Assembly: GCA_030560485.1 (NCBI GenBank)
Contig: JAKTTS010000001.1
Coordinates: forward strand, 1-64,000
Direction: 5' to 3'
Length of the DNA stretch: 64,000 bases
Source: Ascoidea tarda (nom. inval.)
Taxonomy: Eukaryota; Ascomycota; Saccharomycetes; Ascoideales; Ascoideaceae
The translations under genes were made by a program, and so were the position numbers. The notes under the pieces were generated by a model. The model saw nothing but the letters and a program-made list of their open reading frames with translations, did no database searches and was not told the origin of the DNA. Positions 40,201-48,708 of this stretch are shown one piece after another. How positions within the stretch are numbered: position 1 is the first letter of the stretch; each line of letters opens with the position of its first letter.

Positions 40201-42180
40201 GAAATTGAGCAGGACAAACCAGATGTAAAAGAAACGGCTGAACTGTCTTCCAAAGACCAAAAGACTGAATTAGAAAACCCTGCCACTGAAAAATCTCATA
40301 AAGATTTTGATTTTCCTATTATTCCACCAGAAAATTTGAAATTAATACTATTTGTTTTAGTTTCGGATGTTTGTTCTTCTAGTAAAACATTTCAACAAAC
40401 TCTAAGCTCAATGCATAATTTGTGTTCTCTTCCTGGTGCAAAAGATGTTTTTATCAATGAATTATCGAATCTAACTCAAACTCTAAGTCAATCAATAGTG
40501 GTTGATCTCCAAAAATTGGTTTTGTGTATTGAATCAACTCCCAAAGGGCAAGATCTTGACATGAACATTCTTTCCAAATTTGTTTTGCCAAATTCTGATC
40601 AGACGAAGCTAGTCAGAGTTTTAACTGCATTTGACTATTTAACACAAAAGAAAGATGTTTCTTCAGATAAACTTGAAAAAGATGATGCATTATTTCATAA
40701 TTATATCCAATTTCAATTGGGATCATTATGGACAGCATTGAGTAATTGTTTGGGAAAACTTCAAACTAAAAAACATCTTTCTCATGTTTCAACTGCTTTG
40801 TTACCTTTGATTGAAGCTCTAATGGTTGTTTGCAAGCATTGTAAGATTAAAGATCTTAAGGATAGAGAATTGCAAAAAATTGATCTAACTAATTCTAATT
40901 TTACCAGTGAGACGATCGAAAACTTTTTTTACTCTTTCACTGATCAACATAAAACAATATTGAATGAAATGGTTAGAAACAATCCAAAATTGATGAGTGG
41001 ACCATTTTCAATGTTGGTTAAGAATCCAAGAGCGTTAGAATTTGATAATAAAAAAAGCTATTTTGATAGGCAACTACATTTGAAGTTTCCTTCTAAGGGA
41101 GGTTTGAATGTTGCGGTTAGTCGTGATAATGTGTTTTTTGATTCCTATCGATCTATATTTTACAAAAAAAGGGATGATATTCGTGCATCAAGGCTTCAAA
41201 TTAGATTCAAAGGGGAAGCAGGACTTGATGCTGGTGGAGTAACAAGAGAATGGTATCAAGTGTTATCTCGACAAATGTTTAATCCTGATTATGTTTTATT
41301 TACTCCTGTTGCTAGTGATAAAACTACATTTCATCCAAATCGTATGTCTGGAATTAATCCTGATCATTTATCTTATTTTAAATTTATTGGAACAATAATT
41401 GGAAAAGCCATTTTTGATGGGTGCTTTTTAGATTGTCATTTTAGTAGAGCTCTTTACAAAAGTCTTCTTGGAAGAAAGGTTTCTTTACGTGATATGGAGA
41501 ACTTGGATCCTGAATATTATAAATCTGTTGAATGGATTTTAAACAATGATATCACCGATGTTTTAACCGAGACTTTTTCTGTTGAAACCAATGATTTTGG
41601 TGTGACAAAAGTTTATGATTTGATGCCTAATGGAAGAAACATTTCATTGACAAATGAAAATAAAAAGGATTATGTTGAAAAAGTGGTTGAATTCAGATTA
41701 CAGACTAGTGTTAAAGAACAAATTGATAATTTTCTTATTGGTTTTTACGAAATAATTCCCAAAGACTTGGTTGGAATTTTTAATGAACAAGAATTAGAAT
41801 TGTTGATATCAGGATTGCCTAATATAGATGTGGATGACTGGAAGAATAATACCATTTACAAAAACTATTCTCCGTCAAGCACAGTTATCAGGTGGTTTTG
41901 GAGAGCAGTCAAGTCTTTTGATAAAGAACAAAGAGCCAAACTATTGCAATTTGTTACAGGTACAAGTAAAGTACCATTAGAAGGGTTTTCGTCTTTAGCT
42001 GGTGTTGATGGAACTCAGAAATTTGCTATTCATAGAGTTTATGGTGCAACAGATCGTTTGCCTTCTGCTCATACTTGTTTCAATCAACTCGACTTGCCAC
42101 AATACGAGTCCTATGAGAATTTGCGCACAGCTCTTCTTTTAGCAATTACTGAAGGTCATGAAGGGTTTGGTTTTGCTTAA
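31285..42180 (+). CDS. TOM1: HECT ubiquitin ligase Tom1 (HUWE1 family)
   Basis: 3631 residues, somewhat longer than the roughly 3270 of S. cerevisiae Tom1. The N-terminal half is helical armadillo-like sequence with Asn-rich inserts. A UBA-like stretch (LGMTEEEAIQFLKVTRNELI) lies near residue 1445. Highly acidic Asp/Glu tracts occur around 2200-2390 and 2670-2720. A basic coiled region (ERKRKKVEMEKRKKIRQQQKKA) precedes QIGGVDVDISGTDIDAEFLRALPEGLRETVF, a hallmark of this family. The HECT domain covers about 3255-3631, with LDAGGVTREWYQVLSRQMFNPDY and the catalytic Cys3598 in AHTCFNQLDLP, 33 residues from the end. The family handles histone excess, ribosomal protein surplus and mRNA export factors. 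The gene is uninterrupted. Confidence 0.96.
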   Translation: MLISKEQYKKNYRVKQIQDLADLPIDQLIVHCNQINNGTILTHNNLFYWIPVLNRFDTILSDTVKKYGLDPTTSPQNDQNDRNDQTNNFSDTTSDNVFNTNNYNNYSNYNSYNINYDNYNGFDSYTNYNDPYALSNKNIYSSKSSSTQHPIKLTIFEPTDEASILSILNLTYKLYSKCSNKLLYSSINQIYNLTNSSSISIKLAALRICIIIANRFVKRDTLLKRVDNNLRFQILKLSSIFPQSFLNSNHLSFLNFINSSVPKSYKSISFPYFDSKLYYLNDNNTNTNINTNTNSNTNNNNNKNTSQNVQTPIKPLLTSSKSQPLPLTKPSSKDNISNKNITLSKVKRSLTSMELSPKTSPATPLSVTKSSKKNLKKLNSTAVVNEGIRHFTLSENEIRKYTLQQIFDKAMKEIPYQYWQSFSIHAFIAKSFDDNNTITTTTTTTTNNNKNNKNKIKLKKLKSNKLNNNSPILRSEIIRLKCLLVGFSCTMNHLNTINSLIFEKEPNLLQYIVELIHPDNDTTVDKDIYIDAIHCLESISSRRLWSNELIKAMNGNVSHGMLFYSVRSILRALQNNSINSSNLINNDSDFYDYCYTRFFRLIESFLENKNIIPLLTSAGLLQNLLDFLSLRTINHKPTATSAIRLIRILIDTYPDNLGSFIEKNGFKLLISAINDEVDFILKNQEIILYKEFENFNQMDENLNDRSLIKIATSDYLKELLKFTHHLIRSNSTERTRNLFDSPILSSFNKVLNNCDLFKPKILTSTLTIITTIIHQEPTSYPILTESKIIDFFFNKFKIFFSPDTDLIRAILEMINAICLNKDGLQKVKDYNLITKVVDKIFYNVEYATELTSKEYLNFPGSLFDELARHYPDLKPIVLKEMVRIVKEIPQLTVSKLKGIQFYRSSDGKSLFHSKNIDDNKKGDSDSSILDEKDDQVALIELASTCISQLLELGLSWKVLFEKIDFKDWLAFLVFDKVPFNFFTVSLLEPLIEIKDDKAFKLILDQSLDLIKSVSDFFDYKEYTKVSYFTKFENGNESNGSICLQNLNKLNLFLHFLSKLSERNVTLIESNQKLSLMTDVFSKPEGIHFIKSLCRLYGRCAWEEILLKTSMPEDYVEHTLSDKSFDSPFQVYVKNPKKKNENEKEKEKEAEDFKKLAKIDVKFKNTLQIRTILNSIQTSICTILCKLGSLSMLGRNQDQEPFPDYRKYSILISQEIAYELVAMLDKTSGRHDVNDTAYLIICISFINYLLFSKTKSQTSTAICFMQYDGFIKIKDIISGYWSSLVTLDPKKVEEMNQLKYFLFNKESTTMGFILKSLKLIKNIITKEKISPVPFSVDLYDHNKNRLSISYSKLADRFLVQAKLFSFGVLEMVLKADDPIYNENCQVRISNDVVENIIHISRFVFDSTTDIPLGPDDSSYIYPLNWNNVGTAKSRVEYIKSLGMTEEEAIQFLKVTRNELIPLSSEIHPPGFQIDAKRWLEINAKANKSKYVAPSCVPIRAQYKSYRTMKDLVKLREENFKSFLDQWLYISQQYPKCVVPISIMIRLLKPYFNSKSLEEENGIYPTLLLIIMSLFGELKTSKADDKLSAILSLFFSLLHNDETLMSSNSILERYVQLFEESFNPKRIDYEWFPAALDIFNDIFSFSQLPEIEKLSVKSVVLIDQPKIETPYQLPTEITSSVFNKLLKIQKIDKVESALAISKAILIYTQDYLNCLKVYQSSLIKLLFQSFYKFHDKFQSSKLKNYLITLVRRLYETPEYIERVISKRLDEVFENSSRALGVGNHGSKNSLTNIIKETSPLVLRDPKKYVTSITENLRLDDCKAELDNLNILKIELKIDSKGKSKDDNKESMNKKPSQTLDEKSSEDIPMLDVNLEEKSEKPPQKNQSDAQLTEVMRFLLTELMEVSKKNTSTKSKDSNSKEKESKIEKESKNSKLEYMIFILHVIIEIISSYKKAKLDFITYSRLHQSSGLKFHSTSVNFFFHKLICTNFLVKQDSGELKAKEEIATFARLAITALLASPSENDQSPDPKKEDPVMSSIRRHTIEYLCKAIKDSNDSKQVAEVRYSKIINLVQVCSSLISPVFGNVHESCFDKVSTSNDLFYLGKVMLEKGIPNQITSIISELDLNIPFIKVIIKECLKPLNLLGNIKTRYQEYFKPDKSVDGEGEGEDYMRSLVENYEISSNRSSSFSSDVSNEMESDYDYGDEDEEDEEDDEDEEDEDIYDNSSTGSEMELAIDEDSDVYEVIGEDDILINVESEDLEVSSQDIQESENESSIIDLNDWTENHEFEEEDDDHSIFSLNIDPSDENNDIVFDDWYGTHDYRDGFTHDSFDGGEYFSEVDELELHQHIDDEDNNDDDDIEEEDDDDDDDDDDGNDDDDDDDDSSEELNVFRFDMTGNSLRAHINRRQHNRLDRFFPIFNNLFETGGRFFQTFPDRSFNLNNIARLPEFRRRIIRRSSPKSSSFLFKSTLDRWRDAASYFYKDVDSEARRVIPQIINIIYKASFEFFEKVRETERKRKKVEMEKRKKIRQQQKKAAAAAKAEVEAAIEARRQQQQEEASSGSTQTRQPVYVQIGGVDVDISGTDIDAEFLRALPEGLRETVFTDHVSQRRLEAVSSGGVHTREIDPDFFEALPAHLRDAILDDEAVNSRISPASMFSGNERLFGGVNQFLNTNDMEEDDDDDDDDDENDDDNDDNEDSENEDSENEDSENEDNDNNAEGADGDRSIDERLFMPAGIDIVVPTTVPDLSRSFLHPFSAPFTEKSNHRYFTSLVDKSGVCSILRFLFYPQSKEQRRMFYEIFQFLCLNKQTRFELINILLSLLDDGINEQKSLEKAFVFLSYRARFLNKSPNFQSNSSQIKDIFMSQFPTGTTTVTVATQILYAIHQLFKCRSPLRFYFLTEHEITYSPNKNNQKVNPEHKYPINILFSLLKKPTIRLESSLIKLLSSIFEMLTQPLKVAKLKKDKLVKDKSSQNQIEIEQDKPDVKETAELSSKDQKTELENPATEKSHKDFDFPIIPPENLKLILFVLVSDVCSSSKTFQQTLSSMHNLCSLPGAKDVFINELSNLTQTLSQSIVVDLQKLVLCIESTPKGQDLDMNILSKFVLPNSDQTKLVRVLTAFDYLTQKKDVSSDKLEKDDALFHNYIQFQLGSLWTALSNCLGKLQTKKHLSHVSTALLPLIEALMVVCKHCKIKDLKDRELQKIDLTNSNFTSETIENFFYSFTDQHKTILNEMVRNNPKLMSGPFSMLVKNPRALEFDNKKSYFDRQLHLKFPSKGGLNVAVSRDNVFFDSYRSIFYKKRDDIRASRLQIRFKGEAGLDAGGVTREWYQVLSRQMFNPDYVLFTPVASDKTTFHPNRMSGINPDHLSYFKFIGTIIGKAIFDGCFLDCHFSRALYKSLLGRKVSLRDMENLDPEYYKSVEWILNNDITDVLTETFSVETNDFGVTKVYDLMPNGRNISLTNENKKDYVEKVVEFRLQTSVKEQIDNFLIGFYEIIPKDLVGIFNEQELELLISGLPNIDVDDWKNNTIYKNYSPSSTVIRWFWRAVKSFDKEQRAKLLQFVTGTSKVPLEGFSSLAGVDGTQKFAIHRVYGATDRLPSAHTCFNQLDLPQYESYENLRTALLLAITEGHEGFGFA

Positions 42181-42608
42181 TTTGATTTCATTTTATGTTG
42201 CAGTATTCATTTTTTTTAATTCACATATTTTATTATTAAATTAAATTTTGGTTGAAAATTCTGTTGGTTCGGATTTTAAAGTTTTAAAGTTTTAATTTTT
42301 TAATTTTATTAATTTTTCTATTATTTTTTATTCTTATTTATTATATTTTTATCCTTTTTAAATTAGAAATTGAGTTTTTATTTTAATTTTGGCATTTAGT
42401 GAAATTTCTTTAGTTTTAAAAATCTGGTATTTTGTTTTAAAACATCGAACCATGTAAAAAAACAGTAAAAATTGCATTTTCGGGTAAATTTGTTTTGGAG
42501 GCGATTTTATTCGAAGAGAGTTTGGAGAGAAAAAGTCTTGCCGTTTTGTAGATAAGAGATAAAGGCCAGTTAATAGATACAGGTTTGTTATAGAAAACAA
42601 ACACAGCA
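42181..42608. promoter_or_regulatory. TOM1 3' flank and thioesterase promoter
   Basis: AT-rich, with a Reb1 core CGGGTAA at 42481-42487, about 120 bp before the next start codon. No gene was seen. Confidence 0.55.
42481..42487 (+). promoter_or_regulatory. Reb1-like site CGGGTAA
   Basis: Exact Reb1 core in the expected promoter window of the thioesterase gene. Confidence 0.5.
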
Positions 42609-43304
42609 ATGGCATTTGTAGCATTTAGAAGACTTATAGGCTCTTCGTTGGGTTTTTTTGGCGGTTACGGCTCATACACCCAAGCAGTAGGCCAGTCGCT
42701 TAATGACAAAGAACTTAACACCAAATCCATTACAGAGCAGCATCGTTTAGACATTTTAGATTTGATACAAAGAAATGAAGAGTTTTTATCTGCCAAAAAT
42801 GATAAGGAATTTATTGGGGGCAGAGTGAGTTCTGCAATCCCAAAGTCATATCAAACTAATCAGGTTTCACAGGGGCTATTATATGGATCCAACAAAATTG
42901 ATATTGATCCAATATATTTTTTAAACAAACAAGAAGGAATTTTGAAAGGATTTTATCATGTTGGTTCTGATTTGAATAACAAGAACAGTCGTTTGCATAA
43001 TGGGATTGTTTCAATCATGCTAGATGAGGGATTGTGCTACTGTGGGTTTAATAGATTACCCAGTAAACGAGGCGTTACAGCTAAGTTATCGATTGATTTT
43101 GTAAATGAAATCAAAACTGATGCAACATTGGTTTTGAGAGCTAAAATTGTTTCATCAAGAGGAAGAAAGGTTGTTATTGATGGCCATGTAGAAACATTGC
43201 CATTAAACAAATATGAGACCCCAATTAGAGTTGCAAATGCAAACTGTATATTAGTTGAGCCTAGGTGGTTTAAATATTTTAGATGGGTAAAGGTATTTGA
43301 TTGA
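42609..43304 (+). CDS. Hotdog-fold (4HBT) thioesterase-like protein
   Basis: 231 residues. The N-terminus MAFVAFRRLIGSSLGFFGGYGSY is hydrophobic with arginines and no acids, compatible with a mitochondrial or membrane anchor. The hotdog core is clear: GFYHVGSDLNN...LHNGIVSIMLDEGLCYCGF, then KRGVTAKLSIDFVNEIKTDATLVLRAKIVSSRGRKVVIDGHVE. The HNG-I-x-x-x-LDE segment is the usual thioesterase helix. This resembles the fungal THEM4/Fmp10-like group of mitochondrial proteins. The substrate is unknown, and acyl-CoA hydrolysis is only the family expectation. Confidence 0.8.
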   Translation: MAFVAFRRLIGSSLGFFGGYGSYTQAVGQSLNDKELNTKSITEQHRLDILDLIQRNEEFLSAKNDKEFIGGRVSSAIPKSYQTNQVSQGLLYGSNKIDIDPIYFLNKQEGILKGFYHVGSDLNNKNSRLHNGIVSIMLDEGLCYCGFNRLPSKRGVTAKLSIDFVNEIKTDATLVLRAKIVSSRGRKVVIDGHVETLPLNKYETPIRVANANCILVEPRWFKYFRWVKVFD

Positions 43305-43486
43305 TAGAATAGAAAAATCTAAAAAAGTGCAACTGAAAACACTGAAATGCAAAATGAAAGTTTATATAATTAAAAAAATCCAAAAAAAAACCCACAGAAA
43401 ACAGAAAAAAAAATAACATTAGAGATACATTTAAACCTTTTTATAAATCACCTTATAGAACAAATTAATACTTATCAATAGATTAT

Positions 43487-44410
43487 TCAATTTGCAGACG
43501 CAGAAATCATAAAAATTTCTCTCAATGATCTTTCATCTATTGGAGCCCTTTTTTGTTTTATCCACCTTGAACGAGCAGCTAATCTTGGTGGTATAGTTTT
43601 GATCGAGTTTGCTTTACTCTGAGTTCCTGCCAAAAAATCTGAATTTAGAGTAGAATTTTTGAATGTTTTATCATTTAATGATTTATCTAACTTAACATCA
43701 TTATTACCTTTGTTTAGTTTTTTCTCTTTTTTCTCTTTTTTCTCTTTTTTATCCTTTTTATCCTTTTTATCCTTTTTATTCTTTTTATTCTTTTTATTCT
43801 TTTTATCCTTCTTCTCTTTCTTCTCCTTCTTCTCCTTACTTTTCTTATCTTTTTCACTTTTCTTTAAATTTTTATCTTTTTTAACTTTCTTTACTTTTGT
43901 TTCTATATCATCTTGGTCTTTTATATCATCAGCTGTTTCTCTTAATCTCTTTTTGGATTTACCTTCTCCTGAAAAAGAGATGAATTTTTTTAATTCTTCA
44001 TCCCAAGAGCTTTCTAAAGTCTCAGCTTTTATAAAATCAATACCCCATTTACCATTGATTATTTTTTCATTGCTTTGTCTATCTAGTTCTTTGTTTATTT
44101 TGTCTTCATTGCCATTTAATTTACCTAAAATTCTTTGAAAGACATCTAAACCAGCACATTCATCGTTAGCAAAGGGATCGCTATTGTTGAGTTTTTTAGC
44201 TAATTTTGAACCTAAACCAACTTTATCATCCTTAATTGTTGTCTTAAGAACAGTTGTTATTGAGTTTTTAACCAAACCCAAACCTTGACCAGGTTTCCAG
44301 CCCAATTTTTCTAAATGTTTGCTTCCAAATCTATTGGGATCTTCAGACCAGAAGGTATTCCTTGGGTCCAAACCGAATCTTTGTTTATTCTTAGGTGCAG
44401 ACAATCCCAT
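43487..44410 (-). CDS. PXR1: G-patch ribosome biogenesis factor Pxr1/Gno1
   Basis: 307 residues from the ATG at 44410. The start MGLSAPKNKQRFGLDPRNTFWSEDPNRFG is diagnostic, followed by the G-patch (FGSKHLEKLGWKPGQGLGLVKN...KVGLGSKLAKK) at about 25-75. The second half holds a long Lys-rich KKD/E repeat region (KKEKKEKKDKKNKKNKK). Pxr1 works in the nucleolus with the helicase Prp43 in pre-rRNA processing. The C-terminus (SKANSIKTIPPRLAARSRWIKQKR) is the conserved end. An RRPE-type motif lies about 110 bp upstream, as expected for the ribosome-biogenesis regulon. Confidence 0.94.
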   Translation of the reverse strand: MGLSAPKNKQRFGLDPRNTFWSEDPNRFGSKHLEKLGWKPGQGLGLVKNSITTVLKTTIKDDKVGLGSKLAKKLNNSDPFANDECAGLDVFQRILGKLNGNEDKINKELDRQSNEKIINGKWGIDFIKAETLESSWDEELKKFISFSGEGKSKKRLRETADDIKDQDDIETKVKKVKKDKNLKKSEKDKKSKEKKEKKEKKDKKNKKNKKNKKDKKDKKDKKEKKEKKEKKLNKGNNDVKLDKSLNDKTFKNSTLNSDFLAGTQSKANSIKTIPPRLAARSRWIKQKRAPIDERSLREIFMISASAN

Positions 44411-44839
44411 TGTCAAATTTAAATTGTTTTATTTTTTTCGTTTTTTTGTTTTTGTATATATTTGTGGTTGGAAAAGGCACCTGTTTGGTTATTTTTTTTC
44501 AACCATATTCTTTTTTAAAATTTTTCACAATTGCAAAAACTAAAGTTTCGCTGATTTGGACAAAGCGGAGAAAAAGAGAAAAAGATGTCGCGGAGATATT
44601 CTGGTAAACGGAACGGATGCAAAAAAAAAGAGACGAGAACCGAAAAGAGGCGAAGATTAAAGAAGGTTAAAGGGTAATGAAGAGTAAGACGTTGATTAAA
44701 ATGATGAATGAAATATATAGATATATAATGAGAAAACAAAAAATATGAAAAGAACTAAAAGCTGTGAAATCCACAAAGAAGGATTAAAGATTAAAAAGCA
44801 GAAGTTGAATTAGAATTAGAATTGGAATTAAAATTAAAA
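44411..44839. promoter_or_regulatory. PXR1 promoter region
   Basis: Contains an RRPE-type TGAAAAATTTT on the PXR1 strand (44527-44517). The rest is A-rich, with no gene seen. Confidence 0.5.
44517..44527 (-). promoter_or_regulatory. RRPE motif TGAAAAATTTT
   Basis: Exact match to the rRNA-processing element of yeast ribosome-biogenesis promoters, about 107 bp upstream of PXR1. No matching PAC site was found beside it. Confidence 0.5.
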
Positions 44840-45298
44840 TTACTCGTTAGATTTATCTTTAAGAGTTTTTGGTGATTTGAAAGAATTACGAATTTTTTCG
44901 TGCAATTTTTTATTATCCATCAACTCAGATGCAATGAATGTGAAAAGAATTTTGATGAAACTATTTGGACCAGAAAATAGAGTTGAAATATATTGTAAGC
45001 AAAAAGTTTTGTATTTTTTGAACCATGAAGATATTCCAGATCTAATAGCTTCTTTACTTGGTACTCTACTGTAACCCTCATAAAGATTTGGATATTTTTG
45101 AGATATAAGAGCAGTAGATTTTCTCAAAGATTGGCCACTGTTTGTTAATAGTGCTCTAGCATTTGGATGAGCAGCCACGAAACCTTCTTTGTATTTTTTA
45201 AATAACTCTCCAGCAGCCGCAGCCTTTGCGATCATCGAGGCAAAATTTGATTTCAATTTTTGTTTTAAAGCTTCAGTTGACAAGGCTTGATCAGACAT
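44840..45298 (-). CDS. Hypothetical small protein
   Basis: 152 residues with an ATG start. I do not recognise it. The N-terminal half is helical and basic (LKQKLKSNFASMIAKAAAAGELFKKYKEGF). A middle segment reads KYPNLYEGYSRVPSKEAIRSGISSWFKKYKTF. One moderately hydrophobic stretch follows (LQYISTLFSGPNSFIKILFTFIASELM, about 103-128), then a Lys/Ser-rich tail. Composition, length without low-complexity filler and normal spacing to PXR1 support a real gene. It could be a small membrane-associated protein; no function is proposed. Confidence 0.65.
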   Translation of the reverse strand: MSDQALSTEALKQKLKSNFASMIAKAAAAGELFKKYKEGFVAAHPNARALLTNSGQSLRKSTALISQKYPNLYEGYSRVPSKEAIRSGISSWFKKYKTFCLQYISTLFSGPNSFIKILFTFIASELMDNKKLHEKIRNSFKSPKTLKDKSNE

Positions 45299-47206
45299 TA
45301 TTGGCGGGTATTAAATGATATAGTATAGGATAATTCGTTGATTGATTTAATTATTTGTGATGAATAAAATAAAAATAAAAAGGAAAAAGCAAATTAGATT
45401 AAACAAAAAAAAAAGAGAGAAGAGAAAAGAAAGAAAGTAAGGAGAATTTAATTGAATTTATACTAAAAAAATTATACAGTTGTTAATAATTTTAAAAATT
45501 GTTGAATTAATGCAATAAAGAAAAAAAGTAAAATAAAACGATTTTTTGATAAAGTGAAACGCAAAGGATGAGGATTTTAAAAAACCTAAAAATTAAATGA
45601 GAGATTAATTTATTTTTTTAGTTTGAATTTTGGTTTAGTTTGAATTAAATTTTAATAGGTTTTCTTTGCAAAGGATCACTTTCCATATTTCTGAAAATTT
45701 CCAGAGGTATCAGTGAGAGATAGATTGGTGGTTTAAGTCATCTCGTAACAAGAAAGCTAAGCTAATAATCGTCAAGTACAGGCAGATCATATTATTTTGA
45801 GATGAATCGCACAAGCTCGAGGCATCAAGAATCAGGACTATATTATGTTATTATGCTTTTTTTGTTTTTATGTTTTTATGTCTTTATGTTGCTGATTTAA
45901 AAATAACATTCATTATACTATTTTGACGAAGTCAAATTATTTTGGATCAAGATGAAAAATAAAACCATAGGAAGAGGCCTCTGGGTTTTTGAAAACCAGT
46001 ATTTAGACGAATGGTTTGGTGAATTAGCAAGTTTTTTTTCTTGCGGAATTAATTGTAGCATTAAATTGGTGGGTAATCATCACGCATGTATTCCAGTAAG
46101 AATAACCAAAATAAAAACAAGAAAAGAAGGAGATTGACAGTGTGATAGGTCTTCAGCATCTATTCAGTCTCGGTGTGTTTTATCGAATGGTCAAAAGACA
46201 GCAGATGATTGTCGGACAATCTTCATATGATAAAAACAGCAGAGATGAGAAAAAAAAGCAAACCAACAAAAGCAGCTCAAGAGCCAAAAGAATATTATTG
46301 AATGAGATAATGGTAACTGGCTCAGGAGGTTGGAGCTATGCTGAGGGTGGTAACTTTTGGTGGACGATGATGTTGATTCCTTTCACGATTTCATGAGGAA
46401 TCATGGCTCTGATGGAGGCTGTTATCGCTCTCCAGCAGACGGACGCGTTTTCAGAGGTCTTTGTGCGCAGGTCTTTCAGGCCTTTTCGTTGGTAAGGTGA
46501 GAGCAGTGCTATTTGTGCGGGGTTGGGTAATAGGTAGGTCACCTGGGCTGGCTTAGAGGTCCAAGGTGGAGCAGTGAAATCCCAAACCCATTAGCAAAGT
46601 GATTGGTTATTCCTTTAGTTTTCTCGGGTCGTTTTCTGCTGGTCTCGTTTTGATTTTGATTTGATCTTGATTTGATCTCGTTTATGATTTAGGTATTGTG
46701 CTGATTGTTATATTCACTTCAAGTATTTCAGTGCCATTTCAACGCCATTTCAGTGCTAATTCGGTCTCCCTTTCAAATACACCAAAAAGTTGGTGTGTGC
46801 ATGCATATGCATACAGACGCTGGATGGCGCATAGAAGCAGGAGAAACAGTGTGGTGGTAGTTTGAGTGATTTGGTGAGGCTTCAGTAGGATCTTAAAAGC
46901 TGACGGATTTAATACTTTATGGATTATCAAAAATAGTATTACTGGGAAAAAAAACATAATGTTAGAGAAACAAAAGAAAAATTTAGTTTAGTTTAAAGAA
47001 AAAAGATGTGAAAAAAACTACCAAAATAAAACAATAAAATGAAAAAACGCAAAAAGGCAAAAAGGCAAAAAACTATAAAATCAATGGTTATTTTATTTTA
47101 TTTTATTTTATTTTATTTTATTTTATTTTATTTTATTTAATTCTTAATAATTTGATTTGATTTGATTTAAATTGATGGATTAGTAGTTGAATATTTGAAT
47201 TTTTGA
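45299..47206. other. 1.9-kb region without a recognised gene
   Basis: The left part is the A-rich promoter of the 44840-45298 gene. At 45660-46140 the base composition becomes mixed and holds two hairpins, at 45981-45999 (CTGG/CCAG with T4/A4) and 46027-46044 (GCAAG/CTTGC around T8). A GC-rich island spans 46300-46570. A TTTTA repeat (47090-47138) lies in the VPS21 3' flank. Short ORFs here show no family resemblance. An unrecognised RNA gene is possible. Confidence 0.45.
47090..47138. repeat. (TTTTA)n microsatellite
   Basis: About nine units just downstream of the VPS21 stop codon. Confidence 0.9.
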
Positions 47207-47881
47207 TCAGCAGGCACATCCATTAGCAGCATCAGAATTGGCATTTGAATTCAAATTAATTCTTTCATTTTCGTTTTGAGTAAGTAGATTATTTTGATTA
47301 TTTTTTAATAATTGGTCTGGGATTTTTTTACCAATTGCTAAAAACACATCGTTAACATTGTAACCAGATTTTGCACTTGTCTCAAAAAACAATAGGTTTT
47401 CTTCTTCAGCTAATAATTTACCTTCTTCAATAGACACTTTTCTTTTATTTTTAGGATCGTTTTCGTCATTTAAATTGTCTCTTTCACATAAATCGTATTT
47501 ATTTGCAACCAATGCAATTATGATATTTTTTGAAGCTTGTTCGTGTAGTTCCTTTACCCAGTGTCTTGCCTTTATAAAACTTTGTGGTTTAGTTATATCG
47601 TAAACTACTAAGGCACTTTGAGCATTTCTATAGTACATTGGAGCCAATGAAGCAAATCTTTCTTGACCTGCAGTATCCCAGATTTCAAATTTGATAGTTT
47701 GGTCGTTTATTTTACAACGTTGTGTTAAAAATGCTGCGCCAATTGTTGGTTCTTTATTTTCTTGGAAATCGTTCGAGACAAATCTTAAGACTAAGGAAGA
47801 TTTCCCAACTGCTGCCTCTCCTAACAATACCAATTTGACAGAGATCGTTGGCTTGATTTGATTTGGACCTTGGTTGCTCAT
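47207..47881 (-). CDS. VPS21: Rab5-type GTPase Vps21
   Basis: 224 residues. GTPase motifs are complete: P-loop GEAAVGKSS (21-29), effector [12 protein letters not shown] (44-55), DTAGQER (69-75), NKYD and ETSAKSG. The block [54 protein letters not shown] is close to S. cerevisiae Vps21 and unlike Ypt52. The C-terminus GCAC is a CXC double-prenylation site. Vps21 drives endosome tethering and fusion with the CORVET complex. An insert [13 protein letters not shown] after the NKYD motif is small and lineage-specific. Confidence 0.92.
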   Translation of the reverse strand: MSNQGPNQIKPTISVKLVLLGEAAVGKSSLVLRFVSNDFQENKEPTIGAAFLTQRCKINDQTIKFEIWDTAGQERFASLAPMYYRNAQSALVVYDITKPQSFIKARHWVKELHEQASKNIIIALVANKYDLCERDNLNDENDPKNKRKVSIEEGKLLAEEENLLFFETSAKSGYNVNDVFLAIGKKIPDQLLKNNQNNLLTQNENERINLNSNANSDAANGCAC

Positions 47882-48380
47882 TTGAATATTTTGAAATTAA
47901 AAGTAATAACAGAAGAGAAAAGAGAACAGAGAACAGAGAACAGAAAACAGAGAACAAACAAGAACAAACAAGAATAAACAAGAATAAACAAGAACAAAAC
48001 AAAAGTGCTAAGTATAATTAAACACTTGTGAACAGTGAAACAGTAAGGTAGTGATAACGAAAATTAAATCGATTAATAACAAACAGATTAGAGTGGGAAC
48101 AACAAGCAGCCCTTGAGTAACAGCGTAATTAGTATTCTTGTTGACAGCGACAACGATTCTAGGAAGCAGATAGTATCTATACAGTGTCTCAACAGCTCGA
48201 TATCTGAGTATTTCTGGCGATAGTTATCTTTGTGATGAAACGATAAAGGGGAATTGGGCAAGCAGATAAAAGCTGCGTTTGCCATACAAACCCATTCACT
48301 TTGTTGAGTTGTTAACTATGGACGGAGTTGAGGTGTGAGCGAAGGCAAAAGATACAGAGGGGCCCAACGAGCCACGAGAA

Positions 48381-48413
48381 GCAGCAGAGGCAGCAGAGGC
48401 AGCAGAGGCAGCA
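48381..48413. repeat. 9-bp tandem repeat GCAGCAGAG
   Basis: Three and a half units in the GC-rich part of the divergent promoter. Confidence 0.9.
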
Positions 48414-48642
48414 CAGCTACAAAGCACTCACCTAAAGCTGGCGATATGTCTACAACGATACAATAGTCTTCTCAACCCTCTACAGCTGTTGCTCTGTCTT
48501 CAGCCTGTGCTATGTGCTGCCGGTAGCTCGATCCTCTTTCCAAAAAACCTAATTTGCAGATTATTAGTCCAGCACAAGATTGCTTCCCACCAGGCCCTGA
48601 GCTGCTTCCAATGGCTCTTCATTGAACTTCTTTCCAGCTGGG

Positions 48643-48708
48643 TTTCGTATCTCTTGATGCTCAATTTCATATCTCTCGATGCTCAATTTCATATTTCTCG
48701 ATGCTCAA
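48643..48708. repeat. 22-bp tandem repeat x3
   Basis: Three adjoining copies ending CTCGATGCTCAA (48643-48664, 48665-48686, 48687-48708) with one to three differences, about 400 bp upstream of the transporter gene. Confidence 0.9.

Noticed and set aside
45660-45760. U4 snRNA (shared ATCAGTGAG word)
   Set aside because: Only nine bases match; the 5' end, the U6-pairing regions and the Sm site do not line up.
45952-46396. Two short plus-strand open frames (61 and 84 codons)
   Set aside because: No resemblance to known families, unrelated composition, no promoter context; left as part of the gene desert.
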